A stretch of 64,000 nucleotides of DNA from Acuticoccus sp965213555 (GTDB taxonomy: Bacteria; Pseudomonadota; Alphaproteobacteria; Rhizobiales; Amorphaceae): NCBI RefSeq assembly GCF_965213555.1, contig NZ_OZ243890.1:2480001-2544000 (forward strand), in the 5' to 3' direction. The notes beneath the pieces are model-generated. The model had not been told where the DNA came from, ran no database searches, and was given only the letters and a program-made list of their open reading frames with translations. Shown piece after piece: positions 8,607-17,110 of the stretch (the first letter of the stretch is position 1; each line of letters begins with the position of its first letter). Position numbers and translations under genes: made by a program.

Positions 8607-10201
8607 CCTCCGCCATCTCCACCCGCTCGGAGGCGTTCGCGGCCAACGCGGCTGCGATGGCGTCGCAGGGCGCGGTGGTGCGCGAGGCGGCGGAGCGGGC
8701 GCTCGCCGGGGGCGGCGAGGCGGCGCGCGAGCGGCACCTGTCGCGGGGCAAGCTGTTGCCGCGCGACCGCGTCGAGGGGCTCCTCGATCCTGGCTCCCCG
8801 TTCCTCGAGGTCGGACTGTTCGCCGCGCACGGCATGTACGGCGGCGAGGTGCCCGCCGCCGGCGCCATCGCCGGCGTTGGCCGCGTTGCCGGCCGCGAGG
8901 TGATGGTGTTCGCCAACGACGCCACCGTGAAGGGCGGCACGTACTACCCGGTGACCGTCAAAAAGCATCTGAGGGCCCAGGAGATCGCCCGGGAGAACCG
9001 CCTGCCGTGCGTCTACCTCGTGGATTCGGGCGGTGCGAACCTGCCGAACCAGGACGAGGTGTTCCCCGACCGCGAGCATTTCGGGCGCATCTTCTACAAC
9101 CAGGCCAACATGTCGGCCGAGGGGATCGCGCAGATCGCCGTCGTCATGGGCTCGTGCACGGCGGGTGGGGCCTACGTGCCGGCGATGAGCGACGAGGCGA
9201 TCATCGTCGCGAAGCAAGGCACCATCTTCCTCGCCGGCCCGCCCCTCGTGCGCGCGGCGACGGGCGAGGTCGTCTCAGCCGAGGACCTTGGTGGGGGCGA
9301 CGTCCACACCCGCCTGTCGGGCGTCGCCGACCACCTCGCCGCCGACGACCTGCACGCGCTGGAGCTCGCCCGCCGGGCCGTAGAGACCCGCGCGCCTCCG
9401 GCAGCCCCGTCGGTCGCGCGGCGGACGCCAGAGCCGCCGGCCTACGACCCGGCCGAGCTCGCCGGCGTCGTGCCCGCCGACCCGCGCGTGCCCTACGACG
9501 TGCGCGAGGTGATCGCCCGCATCGTCGACGGCTCGCGCTTCGACGAGTTCAAGCCGCGCTACGGCGAGACCCTCGTCACCGGGTTCGCCCACATCTGGGG
9601 CATCCCCGTCGGCATCCTCGCCAACAACGGCGTGCTGTTCGCGGAAAGCGCCATGAAGGGCGCGCACTTCGTGGAGCTGTGCTCGCAGCAGAGGGTGCCT
9701 TTGGTGTTCCTGCAGAACATCACCGGCTTCATGGTCGGCCGCGCCTACGAGGCGGGGGGCATTGCCAAGCACGGCGCCAAGCTCGTCACCGCCGTCTCCA
9801 CCACCGCCGTGCCGAAGGTGACGCTCCTCATCGGCAGCTCCTACGGCGCCGGCAACTACGGCATGGCCGGCCGCGCCTACCAGCCGCGCTTCCTGTGGGC
9901 GTGGCCGAACTCGCGCATCGCGGTGATGGGCGGAGAGCAGGCCGCGCGGGTGCTCGCCATCGTGCGCCGGGAGGGGATCGAGCGGCGCGGCGGCACCTGG
10001 TCGGACGAGGAGGAGGCGGAGTTCAAGGCGCCGACCGTCGACATGTTCGAGCGCCAGAGCCACCCGCTCTACGCCTCCGCGCGGCTGTGGGACGACGGCA
10101 TCGTCGACCCCGCGGCCTCGCGCGACGTCCTCGGCCTGTCCCTCGCCGCCACGCTCAACGCGCCCATCGAGGACACGCGGTTCGGCGTGTTCCGGATGTG
10201 A
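8594..10201 (+). CDS. mccB: Methylcrotonyl-CoA carboxylase beta (carboxyltransferase) subunit
   Basis: This 535-residue carboxyltransferase should move CO2 from biotin to 3-methylcrotonyl-CoA. Diagnostic segments are RERHLSRGKLLPRDRV near the N-terminus, VMGSCTAGGAYVPAMSDE, the AGPPLVRAATGEVVSAEDLG region, and in the C-terminal half the acyl-CoA pocket GASYGAGNYGMAGRAY-like segment (here SSYGAGNYGMAGRAY) with RFLWAWPNSRIAVMGGEQAA. Length and motifs match MCC-beta rather than propionyl-CoA carboxylase. Its TGA overlaps the ATG of mccA (TGATG at 10199-10203). Confidence 0.95.
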   Translation: MAVLTSAISTRSEAFAANAAAMASQGAVVREAAERALAGGGEAARERHLSRGKLLPRDRVEGLLDPGSPFLEVGLFAAHGMYGGEVPAAGAIAGVGRVAGREVMVFANDATVKGGTYYPVTVKKHLRAQEIARENRLPCVYLVDSGGANLPNQDEVFPDREHFGRIFYNQANMSAEGIAQIAVVMGSCTAGGAYVPAMSDEAIIVAKQGTIFLAGPPLVRAATGEVVSAEDLGGGDVHTRLSGVADHLAADDLHALELARRAVETRAPPAAPSVARRTPEPPAYDPAELAGVVPADPRVPYDVREVIARIVDGSRFDEFKPRYGETLVTGFAHIWGIPVGILANNGVLFAESAMKGAHFVELCSQQRVPLVFLQNITGFMVGRAYEAGGIAKHGAKLVTAVSTTAVPKVTLLIGSSYGAGNYGMAGRAYQPRFLWAWPNSRIAVMGGEQAARVLAIVRREGIERRGGTWSDEEEAEFKAPTVDMFERQSHPLYASARLWDDGIVDPAASRDVLGLSLAATLNAPIEDTRFGVFRM

Positions 10202-12177
10202 TGAAGACGCTGCTCATCGCCAACCGTGGCGAGATCGCCTGCCGCATCATCCGCACCGCGCGCGCCCGCGGCCTTGCGACCGTCGCGGTCTACTCGGCGG
10301 CGGACGCGGCGGCGCAGCACGTCGCCATGGCCGACGAGGCGGTGCCCATCGGTGGCGCGGCGCCCGCGGACAGCTACTTGCGGGGCGAGCGCATCCTCGA
10401 GGCGGCGTTGGCGACCGGGGCCGACGCCATCCACCCGGGCTACGGCTTCCTGTCGGAGAACCCGGACTTCGTGGAGGCGGTCGAGGGGGCGGGGCTCACG
10501 TTCGTCGGCCCCCCGGCCTCGGCGATCCGCGCCATGGGGCTGAAGGACGCCGCCAAGGCGCTGATGGAGGAGGCGGGTGTCGCCGTCGTCCCCGGCTACC
10601 ACGGCGACGCGCAGGACGGCGCGACGCTCGCGGTGGAGGCCGAGCGGATCGGCTATCCCGTGCTCATCAAGGCGCGGGCGGGCGGCGGCGGCAAGGGCAT
10701 GCGCCGCGTCGACGATCCGGCCGACTTCGCGGAGGCCCTCGCCGCCGCGCAGCGCGAGGGGGAGGCGGCGTTCGGCGACCCGCGCTGCCTCGTGGAGAGG
10801 TACGTCGCGACGCCGCGCCACATCGAGATCCAGGTGTTCGGCGACCGCCACGGCAACGTCGTCCACCTCTTCGAGCGCGACTGCTCGCTCCAGCGACGCC
10901 ACCAGAAGGTGATCGAGGAGGCGCCTGCGCCCGGCATGACCGAGGCGATGCGCGGCGCGATGGGCGAGGCGGCGGTGCGTGCGGCCAAGGCGATCGGCTA
11001 CGTCGGCGCGGGGACCGTGGAGTTCATCGTCGACGCCTCCGAAGGGCTGTCGCCGGACAAGTTTTACTTCATGGAGATGAACACCCGCCTCCAGGTCGAG
11101 CACCCGGTCACCGAGATGGTCACCGGGCTCGACCTCGTCGCGCTCCAGCTCGATGTGGCGGACGGGGCGCCGCTCCCCTTCGCCCAGGACGACCTCGTCC
11201 TCACCGGGCATGCGTTCGAGGCGCGGCTCTACGCGGAGGATCCGGCGCGCGGCTTCCTGCCCGCCACGGGGCGGCTCACCACGCTGCGGTTGCCGAAGGG
11301 GGAGGGCGTGCGGGTCGACACCGGCGTCGTGGAGGGGGACCGCATCACGCCGCACTACGACCCGATGATCGCCAAGCTCATCGTGCATGGGCCCGACCGG
11401 GCGTCCGCCTTGGCGAGGCTCGCCGGCGCGCTTGCCGCGACGCGCATCGCAGGATGCGCGACCAACGCCGCCTTCCTGCGCCGCCTCGCCGAGCACGAGG
11501 GCTTCGCCGCCGGCGAGGTCGACACCGGGCTCATCGCGCGCGACCAGGAGGCGCTGACGCGTCCGGCGGAGGCATCCCCGGGGGCGATGGCGGTGGCGGC
11601 GCTGGCGCAGCTTAGCCGCCTCGGATCTTGCGCGGGCGGACCGTTCGACGCGCTGGCGGGCTTCCGCACATGGGGGCACGCCCGCCAGTCGGCGCGCTTC
11701 GAGGGAGCGGACGGGAGCATCGACCTCCTCGTCACCGACCTCGGTGGCCGGCGCTTTAAGGTCGCCGGCCCCACCGGGGACACCGAACTTGCCGTGGTGG
11801 GCGGCACCGACGAGGAGGTACGCGTTCTCGCGGACGGCCGCGTCCGCACCGCGTTCGTGGCGCGCGAGCCGGGAGCGGTGACGATGTTCTGGGACGGCGA
11901 GGTCCACCGCTTCGTGCATTACAGTGCATCCGAGCGCGCCGCCGAGGCCGCGGCTGGCGACGTCGTCGCGGCGCCGATGCCGGGCCTCGTGCGCGACGTG
12001 CGTGTCGCGCCGGGCGAGGCCGTCACGAAGGGCCAGGCGCTCGCCGTCCTCGAGGCGATGAAGATGGAGCACACGCTGCGCGCCCCGCGGGACGGGACGG
12101 TCGCGGGCGTGTCCGTTGCCGCCGGCGACCAGGTCGAGGACGGCGCCGTCATCGTGGCGCTGGAGCCGGCGGCTTAA
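10201..12177 (+). CDS. mccA: Methylcrotonyl-CoA carboxylase alpha (biotin carboxylase) subunit
   Basis: This 658-residue biotin-dependent subunit has a biotin carboxylase domain starting LLIANRGEIACRIIRTAR, ATP-grasp loop RAGGGGKGMR, FMEMNTRLQVEHPVTE, and a C-terminal biotinyl domain with the attachment lysine in EAMKMEHTLRAP. With MccB it should carboxylate 3-methylcrotonyl-CoA to 3-methylglutaconyl-CoA using ATP and bicarbonate. It is translationally coupled to mccB and followed after one base by the acyl-CoA synthetase start. Confidence 0.96.
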   Translation: MKTLLIANRGEIACRIIRTARARGLATVAVYSAADAAAQHVAMADEAVPIGGAAPADSYLRGERILEAALATGADAIHPGYGFLSENPDFVEAVEGAGLTFVGPPASAIRAMGLKDAAKALMEEAGVAVVPGYHGDAQDGATLAVEAERIGYPVLIKARAGGGGKGMRRVDDPADFAEALAAAQREGEAAFGDPRCLVERYVATPRHIEIQVFGDRHGNVVHLFERDCSLQRRHQKVIEEAPAPGMTEAMRGAMGEAAVRAAKAIGYVGAGTVEFIVDASEGLSPDKFYFMEMNTRLQVEHPVTEMVTGLDLVALQLDVADGAPLPFAQDDLVLTGHAFEARLYAEDPARGFLPATGRLTTLRLPKGEGVRVDTGVVEGDRITPHYDPMIAKLIVHGPDRASALARLAGALAATRIAGCATNAAFLRRLAEHEGFAAGEVDTGLIARDQEALTRPAEASPGAMAVAALAQLSRLGSCAGGPFDALAGFRTWGHARQSARFEGADGSIDLLVTDLGGRRFKVAGPTGDTELAVVGGTDEEVRVLADGRVRTAFVAREPGAVTMFWDGEVHRFVHYSASERAAEAAAGDVVAAPMPGLVRDVRVAPGEAVTKGQALAVLEAMKMEHTLRAPRDGTVAGVSVAAGDQVEDGAVIVALEPAA

Positions 12178-12178
12178 C

Positions 12179-13834
12179 GTGCTGCCGCGCGGCGCGACTC
12201 TCGACGAGGTCCGCCGGCGCTTCGCCTGGGCGATCCCGGAGCGATACAACATCGGCGTCGACGTGTGCGACCGCTGGGCGGATGCGGCGCCCGACCGGCC
12301 GGCGATCGTCGACGCCTCGTCGGGGACGACCATCACCACCTTCGCCGAGCTCAAGGCGCGGTCGAACCGCCTGGCGGGCGCGCTCGCCGCCCGCGGCGTC
12401 GGCTGCCACGGCCCCGTCGGCGACCGGATCGGCGTGCTCCTGCCCCAGCGCGTGGAGACCGCGCTCGCCCACATCGCCGCCTTCAAGCTCGGCGCGGTGT
12501 CGATCCCCCTCTTCACCTTGTTCGGTGAGGATGCGCTGCGCCATCGCCTCGCCGACTCCGGCGCCCGCGCCGTCGTCACCGACTCGGCCGGCGTGCGCAC
12601 GCTGGCGCGGTTGCGCCCAGTGCTGCCCGAGCTCGCCGTCGTCCTCAGCGTCGACGGCGCCGCGGACGGCGTCGAGGACCTCGGCGAGGCGATGGCATCG
12701 CAGGGCGATCGGTTCGACCCCCTCGACACGGGCTCGGAGGATCCCGCGATCCTGCTCTACACCTCCGGCACGACGGGCGATCCGAAGGGAGCGCTGCACG
12801 CCCACCGGGTGCTCCTCGGCCACCTGCCCGGCGTCGAGATGAGCCACGACTTCCTGCCCCAGGAGGGCGACAGGTTCTGGACGCCCGCGGACTGGGCCTG
12901 GATCGGCGGCCTCCTCGACGTCCTGATGCCGGCGCTGCACCACGGGCTGCCCGTGGTCGCGCGCCGCTTCGACAAGTTCACCGGCGAGGCGGCGCTCGCG
13001 CTGATGCAGGCAGAAGGCGTGCGCAACGCGTTCCTGCCGCCCACCGCGCTCAAGATGATGCGCCGTGTGCCGGACGCCGAACGCTACGGGCTCCGCCTGC
13101 GCTCGGTGGCGAGCGGCGGCGAGGCGCTGGCCCCCGACCTCATCGCGTGGGGGCAGCGCGTGCTGGGCGCCACGATCAACGAGTTCTACGGCCAGACCGA
13201 GTGCAACATGGTCGTCTCCTCGTGCGCCTCCCTGGAGCGGCCGACGCCGGGCGCCATGGGCCGCGCGGTGCCCGGCCACGAGGTCGACGTCCTCGACGAG
13301 CGCGGGGAGCGCGTCGCGGACGGCGTCGAGGGGGCGATCGCGGTGCGCGCGCCGGACCCCGTCATGTTCCTCGGCTACTGGAACAACCCAGAGGCGACCG
13401 CGCAGAAGTTCGTCGACGGGGCCGACGGTCGCTGGCTCATCACCGGCGACCGCGGCGTGCGCGCTGACGGCCGCTTCGCGTTCGTCGGACGGGACGACGA
13501 CGTGATCGGCTCGGCGGGCTACCGCATCGGCCCCGCGGAGGTGGAGAACTGCCTCCTCGACCATCCTTCCGTGGCGCTCGCCGGCGTCGTCGCCTACCCG
13601 GACGAGCTGCGTGGCGCCGTCGTCGCCGCCTACGTCACCCTTGCCGAGGGCCACGCGCCGTCCGACGCGCTGGCCGCCGACATCGCCGCGCACGTGAAGT
13701 CGCGCCTCGCCGCGCACGAGTACCCGCGGGTGGTCCGCTTCCTCGACGAGATGCCGCTCACCACCACGGGGAAGATCGTGCGCGCGCGCCTGCGCGAGCT
13801 CGCTCGCGCCGAGGCGGCCGGCATCGAGCGCTAA
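12179..13834 (+). CDS. AMP-forming acyl-CoA synthetase at the end of the leucine block
   Basis: This 551-residue ANL enzyme has YTSGTTGDPKG at about residues 194-204, the downstream NEFYGQTECNMVV, GDRGVRADGRFAFVGRDDDVI, and the C-terminal catalytic lysine in PLTTTGKIVRARLRE. The arrangement resembles acetyl/medium-chain acyl-CoA synthetases (ACSM-like). The GTG at 12179 is one base after the mccA stop and is preferred over the in-frame ATG at 12116 inside mccA. Context suggests activation of isovalerate or acetoacetate, or another short acid; substrate unproven. Note that HMG-CoA lyase and methylglutaconyl-CoA hydratase genes, common here in other species, are absent. Confidence 0.88.
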   Translation: MLPRGATLDEVRRRFAWAIPERYNIGVDVCDRWADAAPDRPAIVDASSGTTITTFAELKARSNRLAGALAARGVGCHGPVGDRIGVLLPQRVETALAHIAAFKLGAVSIPLFTLFGEDALRHRLADSGARAVVTDSAGVRTLARLRPVLPELAVVLSVDGAADGVEDLGEAMASQGDRFDPLDTGSEDPAILLYTSGTTGDPKGALHAHRVLLGHLPGVEMSHDFLPQEGDRFWTPADWAWIGGLLDVLMPALHHGLPVVARRFDKFTGEAALALMQAEGVRNAFLPPTALKMMRRVPDAERYGLRLRSVASGGEALAPDLIAWGQRVLGATINEFYGQTECNMVVSSCASLERPTPGAMGRAVPGHEVDVLDERGERVADGVEGAIAVRAPDPVMFLGYWNNPEATAQKFVDGADGRWLITGDRGVRADGRFAFVGRDDDVIGSAGYRIGPAEVENCLLDHPSVALAGVVAYPDELRGAVVAAYVTLAEGHAPSDALAADIAAHVKSRLAAHEYPRVVRFLDEMPLTTTGKIVRARLRELARAEAAGIER

Positions 13835-13847
13835 GACCCTAGGGGTC
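13835..13847. terminator. Short hairpin between converging genes
   Basis: GACCC-TAG-GGGTC forms a five-pair stem directly after the acyl-CoA synthetase stop and overlaps the stop of the converging small gene. No T-tract follows, so termination function is only suggestive. Confidence 0.25.
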
Positions 13848-14102
13848 GGCGTCCGACCGGAACGGGCAGACCTTATCGGCGAGGAGGACGAGCCAGCTCA
13901 CGATCGCGGTGTCCTCCTCGTCGAGGCGCCCGTCCGCAAGGAGCGGCCCGAGGCGCGCCCTCAGATCGACCCAGTGCACGGAGAAGTCGGCGAGGTCACG
14001 CAGCTCCCTTGCGCTGGCATCGGGCCTCGGCAGGCCGCGCCGTCCGTCGTCGCCGCCTCCGCCGGAAGTGTCCGGGGCAAAGAACATCCGCTCGATCCGC
14101 AT
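13839..14102 (-). CDS. Small hypothetical protein
   Basis: This is an 87-residue soluble protein, starting MRIERMFFAPD, with a Gly/Asp linker and a helical second half (ELRDLADFSVHWVDLRARLG, then DGRLDEEDTAIVSWLVLLAD). The ATG at 14102 is preceded by AGAGGAG at seven bases, which supports real translation. No family is recognised. It converges on the acyl-CoA synthetase gene and diverges from the regulator gene that starts 120 bases away. Confidence 0.6.
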   Translation of the reverse strand: MRIERMFFAPDTSGGGGDDGRRGLPRPDASARELRDLADFSVHWVDLRARLGPLLADGRLDEEDTAIVSWLVLLADKVCPFRSDADP

Positions 14103-14224
14103 CGCGCTCCTCTTGCACTGCGAAGTTGCTCAAGAGGTTACGGAAGAACCGCAGGTGCCCGCCGTTTAAACGCCGCAAAAAAAGCGTGAACCCGATTTTC
14201 CGGCGACGAGTTTAAGGTATGTTC

Positions 14225-15946
14225 ATGCCGGACATTGCCAGAAACTTCGACGAGAAACGGAGCGATCGCGGAATGGAGGCGCGCAAGTCCCTACGAATCA
14301 GGATGTTCGGCCCCTTCGCCGCGTGGGTCGGTGCCGACTGCGAGCTCGACCTTCGCAGCACGAAGGCAAAGGCGCTGCTCGCCCTGTGCGCCACCGCGCC
14401 GGACGGACGACGCACCCGCGCCTTCGTGCAGGACACCTTGTGGGGACTGTCCGGCACGACGCACGGACGCGCGAGCCTGCGCCAGACGCTGTCCGCGCTG
14501 CGTCGCCTCCTCGGCGAGGACTTCGACACGCTGTTCGTGACCACGAACGAGACGGTCGGGCTCAGGCTCGACCGGGTCGACCTCGTCGGTGCGCCCTTCG
14601 ACGGGACGTTCCTGGAGGGCCTCGAGATCCCAGAGCCCGGCTTCAGGGCATGGGTCGACGGGGCGCGGCGGTCGCCACCGGCCCCGCACGGCAACGGCGT
14701 CCGAGCGACGGCGTCCGCCGGGGCGCCGGTCCCCGCCGTGCCGGCGCTACGGGTGGCGCCGATCATCGCCGTCATCCCGTTCGCCGGGCTCGACGAGGAG
14801 GGCATGGGCCGTCACCTTGGCGACGCCATCGCCCAGGACGTCACGCGCTCGCTGTCGCGCTCGCCCTACCTGCGCGTCATCAGCCACCTGTCCTGCCGCG
14901 ACCGGCGGCTGCGGCAGGCCGACATCTGTGACGTGCGCGCCTTCCTCGAGGCGGACTACGTGGTGAGCGGCCAGGTCCGCCTGTGCGGCGAGGCCTTCCG
15001 CCTCGACGTCGACTTCGTCGACCTTGAGTCCGGCGAGCTCGAGTGGACGCGCGACTTCTCGGGCACGATCCCATCGTTCTTCGCCGGCCGCGACGAGGTC
15101 ATCCAGCTGGTGGCCGACGCGACGGTGCGCGCGATCCTTAAGCAGTCGCTGGCGCCGGTGGGCGTCACGCCGCTGCCCGACGTCGCGAGCCACCGCCTGT
15201 TGATGGCGGCGATCGCGCTCATGCACCGCATGGCGCTGTCGAGCTTTGCCAAGGCCCGGGAGTGCCTCGAGGAGGTCCTGCACCGCGCGCCTCGCGAGGC
15301 GATGCTGCACGCCTGGCTTGCCAAGTGGTACGTCCTGTCCATCCACCAGGGCTGGAGCGTCGACCCGCAACGGGACGCGGCGACCGGGAAGGGCTGCGTC
15401 GCCCGCGCGCTCGACCTTGACCCGTCGTGCTCGTTCTCCCTGTCGGTGGCAGGGTTCGTCCACCATCACCTGCGCGAGCTCGACGAGGCGTTCGCGCTGC
15501 ACACCGAAGCGCTCGCCATCGACCCGAACAACGCGCTCGCCTGGCTGATGAAGGGCGCGCTCCACACCTTCCGCGACGAAGGGGAGGAGGCGGTGCGCCA
15601 CACCGAGCGCGCGCGCGTGCTCTCCCCGCTCGACCCGCACCGCTACTGGTTCGACTCCATCGCAGCGAGCTCGCACGCCGCGAACGAGGAGTACGAGCTG
15701 GCCCTCGAGTTGGCCGACCTGTCACTCCGCGCGAACCGGCGCCACACCTCGACCCTGCGGGTCCGCACCTACGCGCTCGAGATGCTCGGGCGGCACGAGG
15801 AGGCGCGTCGCTCGGCGAACGAGCTTTTGCGCCTCGAGCCGGGCTTTACGGTGGAGAAGTACCTCTCCACCCATCCGGCCGCGCAGTACCAGGTGGGCCG
15901 CAGGCTCGCCGAAGTGTTCCAGCGCACCGGCGTTCCCCTCCACTGA
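14225..15946 (+). CDS. Winged-helix / TolB-like / TPR transcriptional regulator
   Basis: This cytoplasmic protein (about 573 residues) has three parts. Roughly residues 20-130 form an OmpR/SARP-type winged helix (LRIRMFGPFAAWVG, then ASLRQTLSALRRLLGEDFDT). Residues about 175-300 are a TolB-like amino-terminal domain, as in CadC-like and adenylate-cyclase-associated regulators (IIAVIPFAGLDEEG, DYVVSGQVRLCGEAFRLDV). The C-terminal half is a series of TPR-like helices. No membrane helix or receiver domain is seen. The ATG at 14225 is chosen over 14219 because AAGG at 14214-14217 is seven bases upstream of it but only one base from 14219. It precedes the PAP2 gene by 33 bases, so it may regulate, or be part of, the downstream unit. 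Confidence 0.8.
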   Translation: MPDIARNFDEKRSDRGMEARKSLRIRMFGPFAAWVGADCELDLRSTKAKALLALCATAPDGRRTRAFVQDTLWGLSGTTHGRASLRQTLSALRRLLGEDFDTLFVTTNETVGLRLDRVDLVGAPFDGTFLEGLEIPEPGFRAWVDGARRSPPAPHGNGVRATASAGAPVPAVPALRVAPIIAVIPFAGLDEEGMGRHLGDAIAQDVTRSLSRSPYLRVISHLSCRDRRLRQADICDVRAFLEADYVVSGQVRLCGEAFRLDVDFVDLESGELEWTRDFSGTIPSFFAGRDEVIQLVADATVRAILKQSLAPVGVTPLPDVASHRLLMAAIALMHRMALSSFAKARECLEEVLHRAPREAMLHAWLAKWYVLSIHQGWSVDPQRDAATGKGCVARALDLDPSCSFSLSVAGFVHHHLRELDEAFALHTEALAIDPNNALAWLMKGALHTFRDEGEEAVRHTERARVLSPLDPHRYWFDSIAASSHAANEEYELALELADLSLRANRRHTSTLRVRTYALEMLGRHEEARRSANELLRLEPGFTVEKYLSTHPAAQYQVGRRLAEVFQRTGVPLH

Positions 15947-15979
15947 CGGCATTAGCTCCAAGCACAAGGGCGATTGGCA

Positions 15980-17110
15980 ATGACGGGTTTGACGGGACTG
16001 ACCGGGCTGACCGGATTGACCGGGCTGACGGGACTGACTGGCCTGACGGGGCTGGTGGGACAATCCGGCGACGGCTCTGCAGGGCTCACCGCAGCGTTGA
16101 TGACCACCCGCGACGGGCTGATCGGTCCGGCGCAGGACCCTGTCCTCGCCGCGCCGCTCAGGGGCGGATCGGACGCTGCCATGGCGCACTGGTCCGGCAA
16201 GACGCGCGGGCTCGTCATCGAGGCCGACATCGTGAGCGGGCTCGCCTGCGCTGGCTTCGCGGAGGGTCCTGACGGACGGGCGGAGACGTCGGCGACCCTG
16301 TTCGCCACAACCGGTGCCGAGCCGGCCCAGCGCGGGGCGACGTTCGAGGTCTGCCGCACGCCCATCGCGACCTTCGTGCGCCCGACGGACGAGGACTTCC
16401 GCATCCAGACCGAGCTCGTGCTCGAGTACGCCGACCTCCGGTTGGACCGGGCCGCGGAGATCGGCGCGCAGATCGAACTGCCCCTCGCGTTCTACGGCCT
16501 CGTCGTGCCGCTCGACGACGAGGCGCACCGCATGACGCTGCACATCCTGTCCATAATGCGCAGCCTCGTCGGCAAGGTCGCGATGATGGTGAAGCACCAG
16601 ATCGCGGCGGTGCGGCCCAACGCCTACTCGATCCAGGTGCAGCCGATGATCCCGACGCCGGGGCACAGCGCCCTGCCGAGCGGACACGCGGCGCAGGCCT
16701 TCGCCATCGCCCTCGTCCTCGCCGAGCTCATGCAGGCCGATCGCGCGACCCGCGTCATGCTGCTGCGCCAGGCGGCGCGCATCGCGGTGAACCGGACCGT
16801 GGCGGGGGTTCACTTCCCGGTCGATTCGGTGGCGGGGCTAGTGCTCGGCCGGGCGCTGACCGAGGTGGTCGTCGCCCGCGCCACCGGGACGGGGGGCGTG
16901 ACGCCGCGCCTGTTCGACGGGAGAGGCGTCGGCCGCCTCGACTTCCGCTGGGCGGACTACCTCGAGGACGGCGGCACCCCCGACCCGGCGGCGGACGGCG
17001 TCGTCACCCGCGACGGCGCCGCGGTGGACCTCGCCGCGGCGCGCTCGCGACCGCTCGTCTGGCTGTGGGACCGTGCCCGCGCCGAGTGGAACTGCGGTGC
17101 GGTCGCATGA
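15980..17110 (+). CDS. PAP2/vanadium-haloperoxidase-fold protein with N-terminal TGL repeat
   Basis: This 376-residue protein carries the acid phosphatase/haloperoxidase triad motifs: lysine and RP around residues 205-213 (KHQIAAVRPN), PSGH at 233-236, and R...GVHFPVD at about 272-282. These residues bind phosphate or vanadate in the family. The usual SR of the last motif is NR here. Before the enzyme domain are eight exact TGL tripeptides (residues 2-25) encoded by period-9 DNA. There is no signal peptide. The in-frame TTG at 15974 is less likely than ATG 15980, which has AAGGG upstream. The TGA overlaps the ATG of the subtilase gene (ATGA). Confidence 0.8.
   Translation: MTGLTGLTGLTGLTGLTGLTGLTGLVGQSGDGSAGLTAALMTTRDGLIGPAQDPVLAAPLRGGSDAAMAHWSGKTRGLVIEADIVSGLACAGFAEGPDGRAETSATLFATTGAEPAQRGATFEVCRTPIATFVRPTDEDFRIQTELVLEYADLRLDRAAEIGAQIELPLAFYGLVVPLDDEAHRMTLHILSIMRSLVGKVAMMVKHQIAAVRPNAYSIQVQPMIPTPGHSALPSGHAAQAFAIALVLAELMQADRATRVMLLRQAARIAVNRTVAGVHFPVDSVAGLVLGRALTEVVVARATGTGGVTPRLFDGRGVGRLDFRWADYLEDGGTPDPAADGVVTRDGAAVDLAAARSRPLVWLWDRARAEWNCGAVA
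15983..16054 (+). repeat. Eight tandem 9-bp units encoding TGL
   Basis: Eight consecutive 9-base units of the form ACN-GGN-YTG each encode Thr-Gly-Leu. Third positions vary between units (ACG/ACC/ACT, GGT/GGA/GGG/GGC, TTG/CTG) while the tripeptide stays exact. That pattern suggests the peptide repeat is old enough to have accumulated synonymous changes under protein-level selection. Confidence 0.9.

Noticed and set aside
15983..16054. Possible microsatellite artefact or assembly stutter
   Set aside because: Third-position differences between units show that it is not a simple collapsed or expanded repeat.
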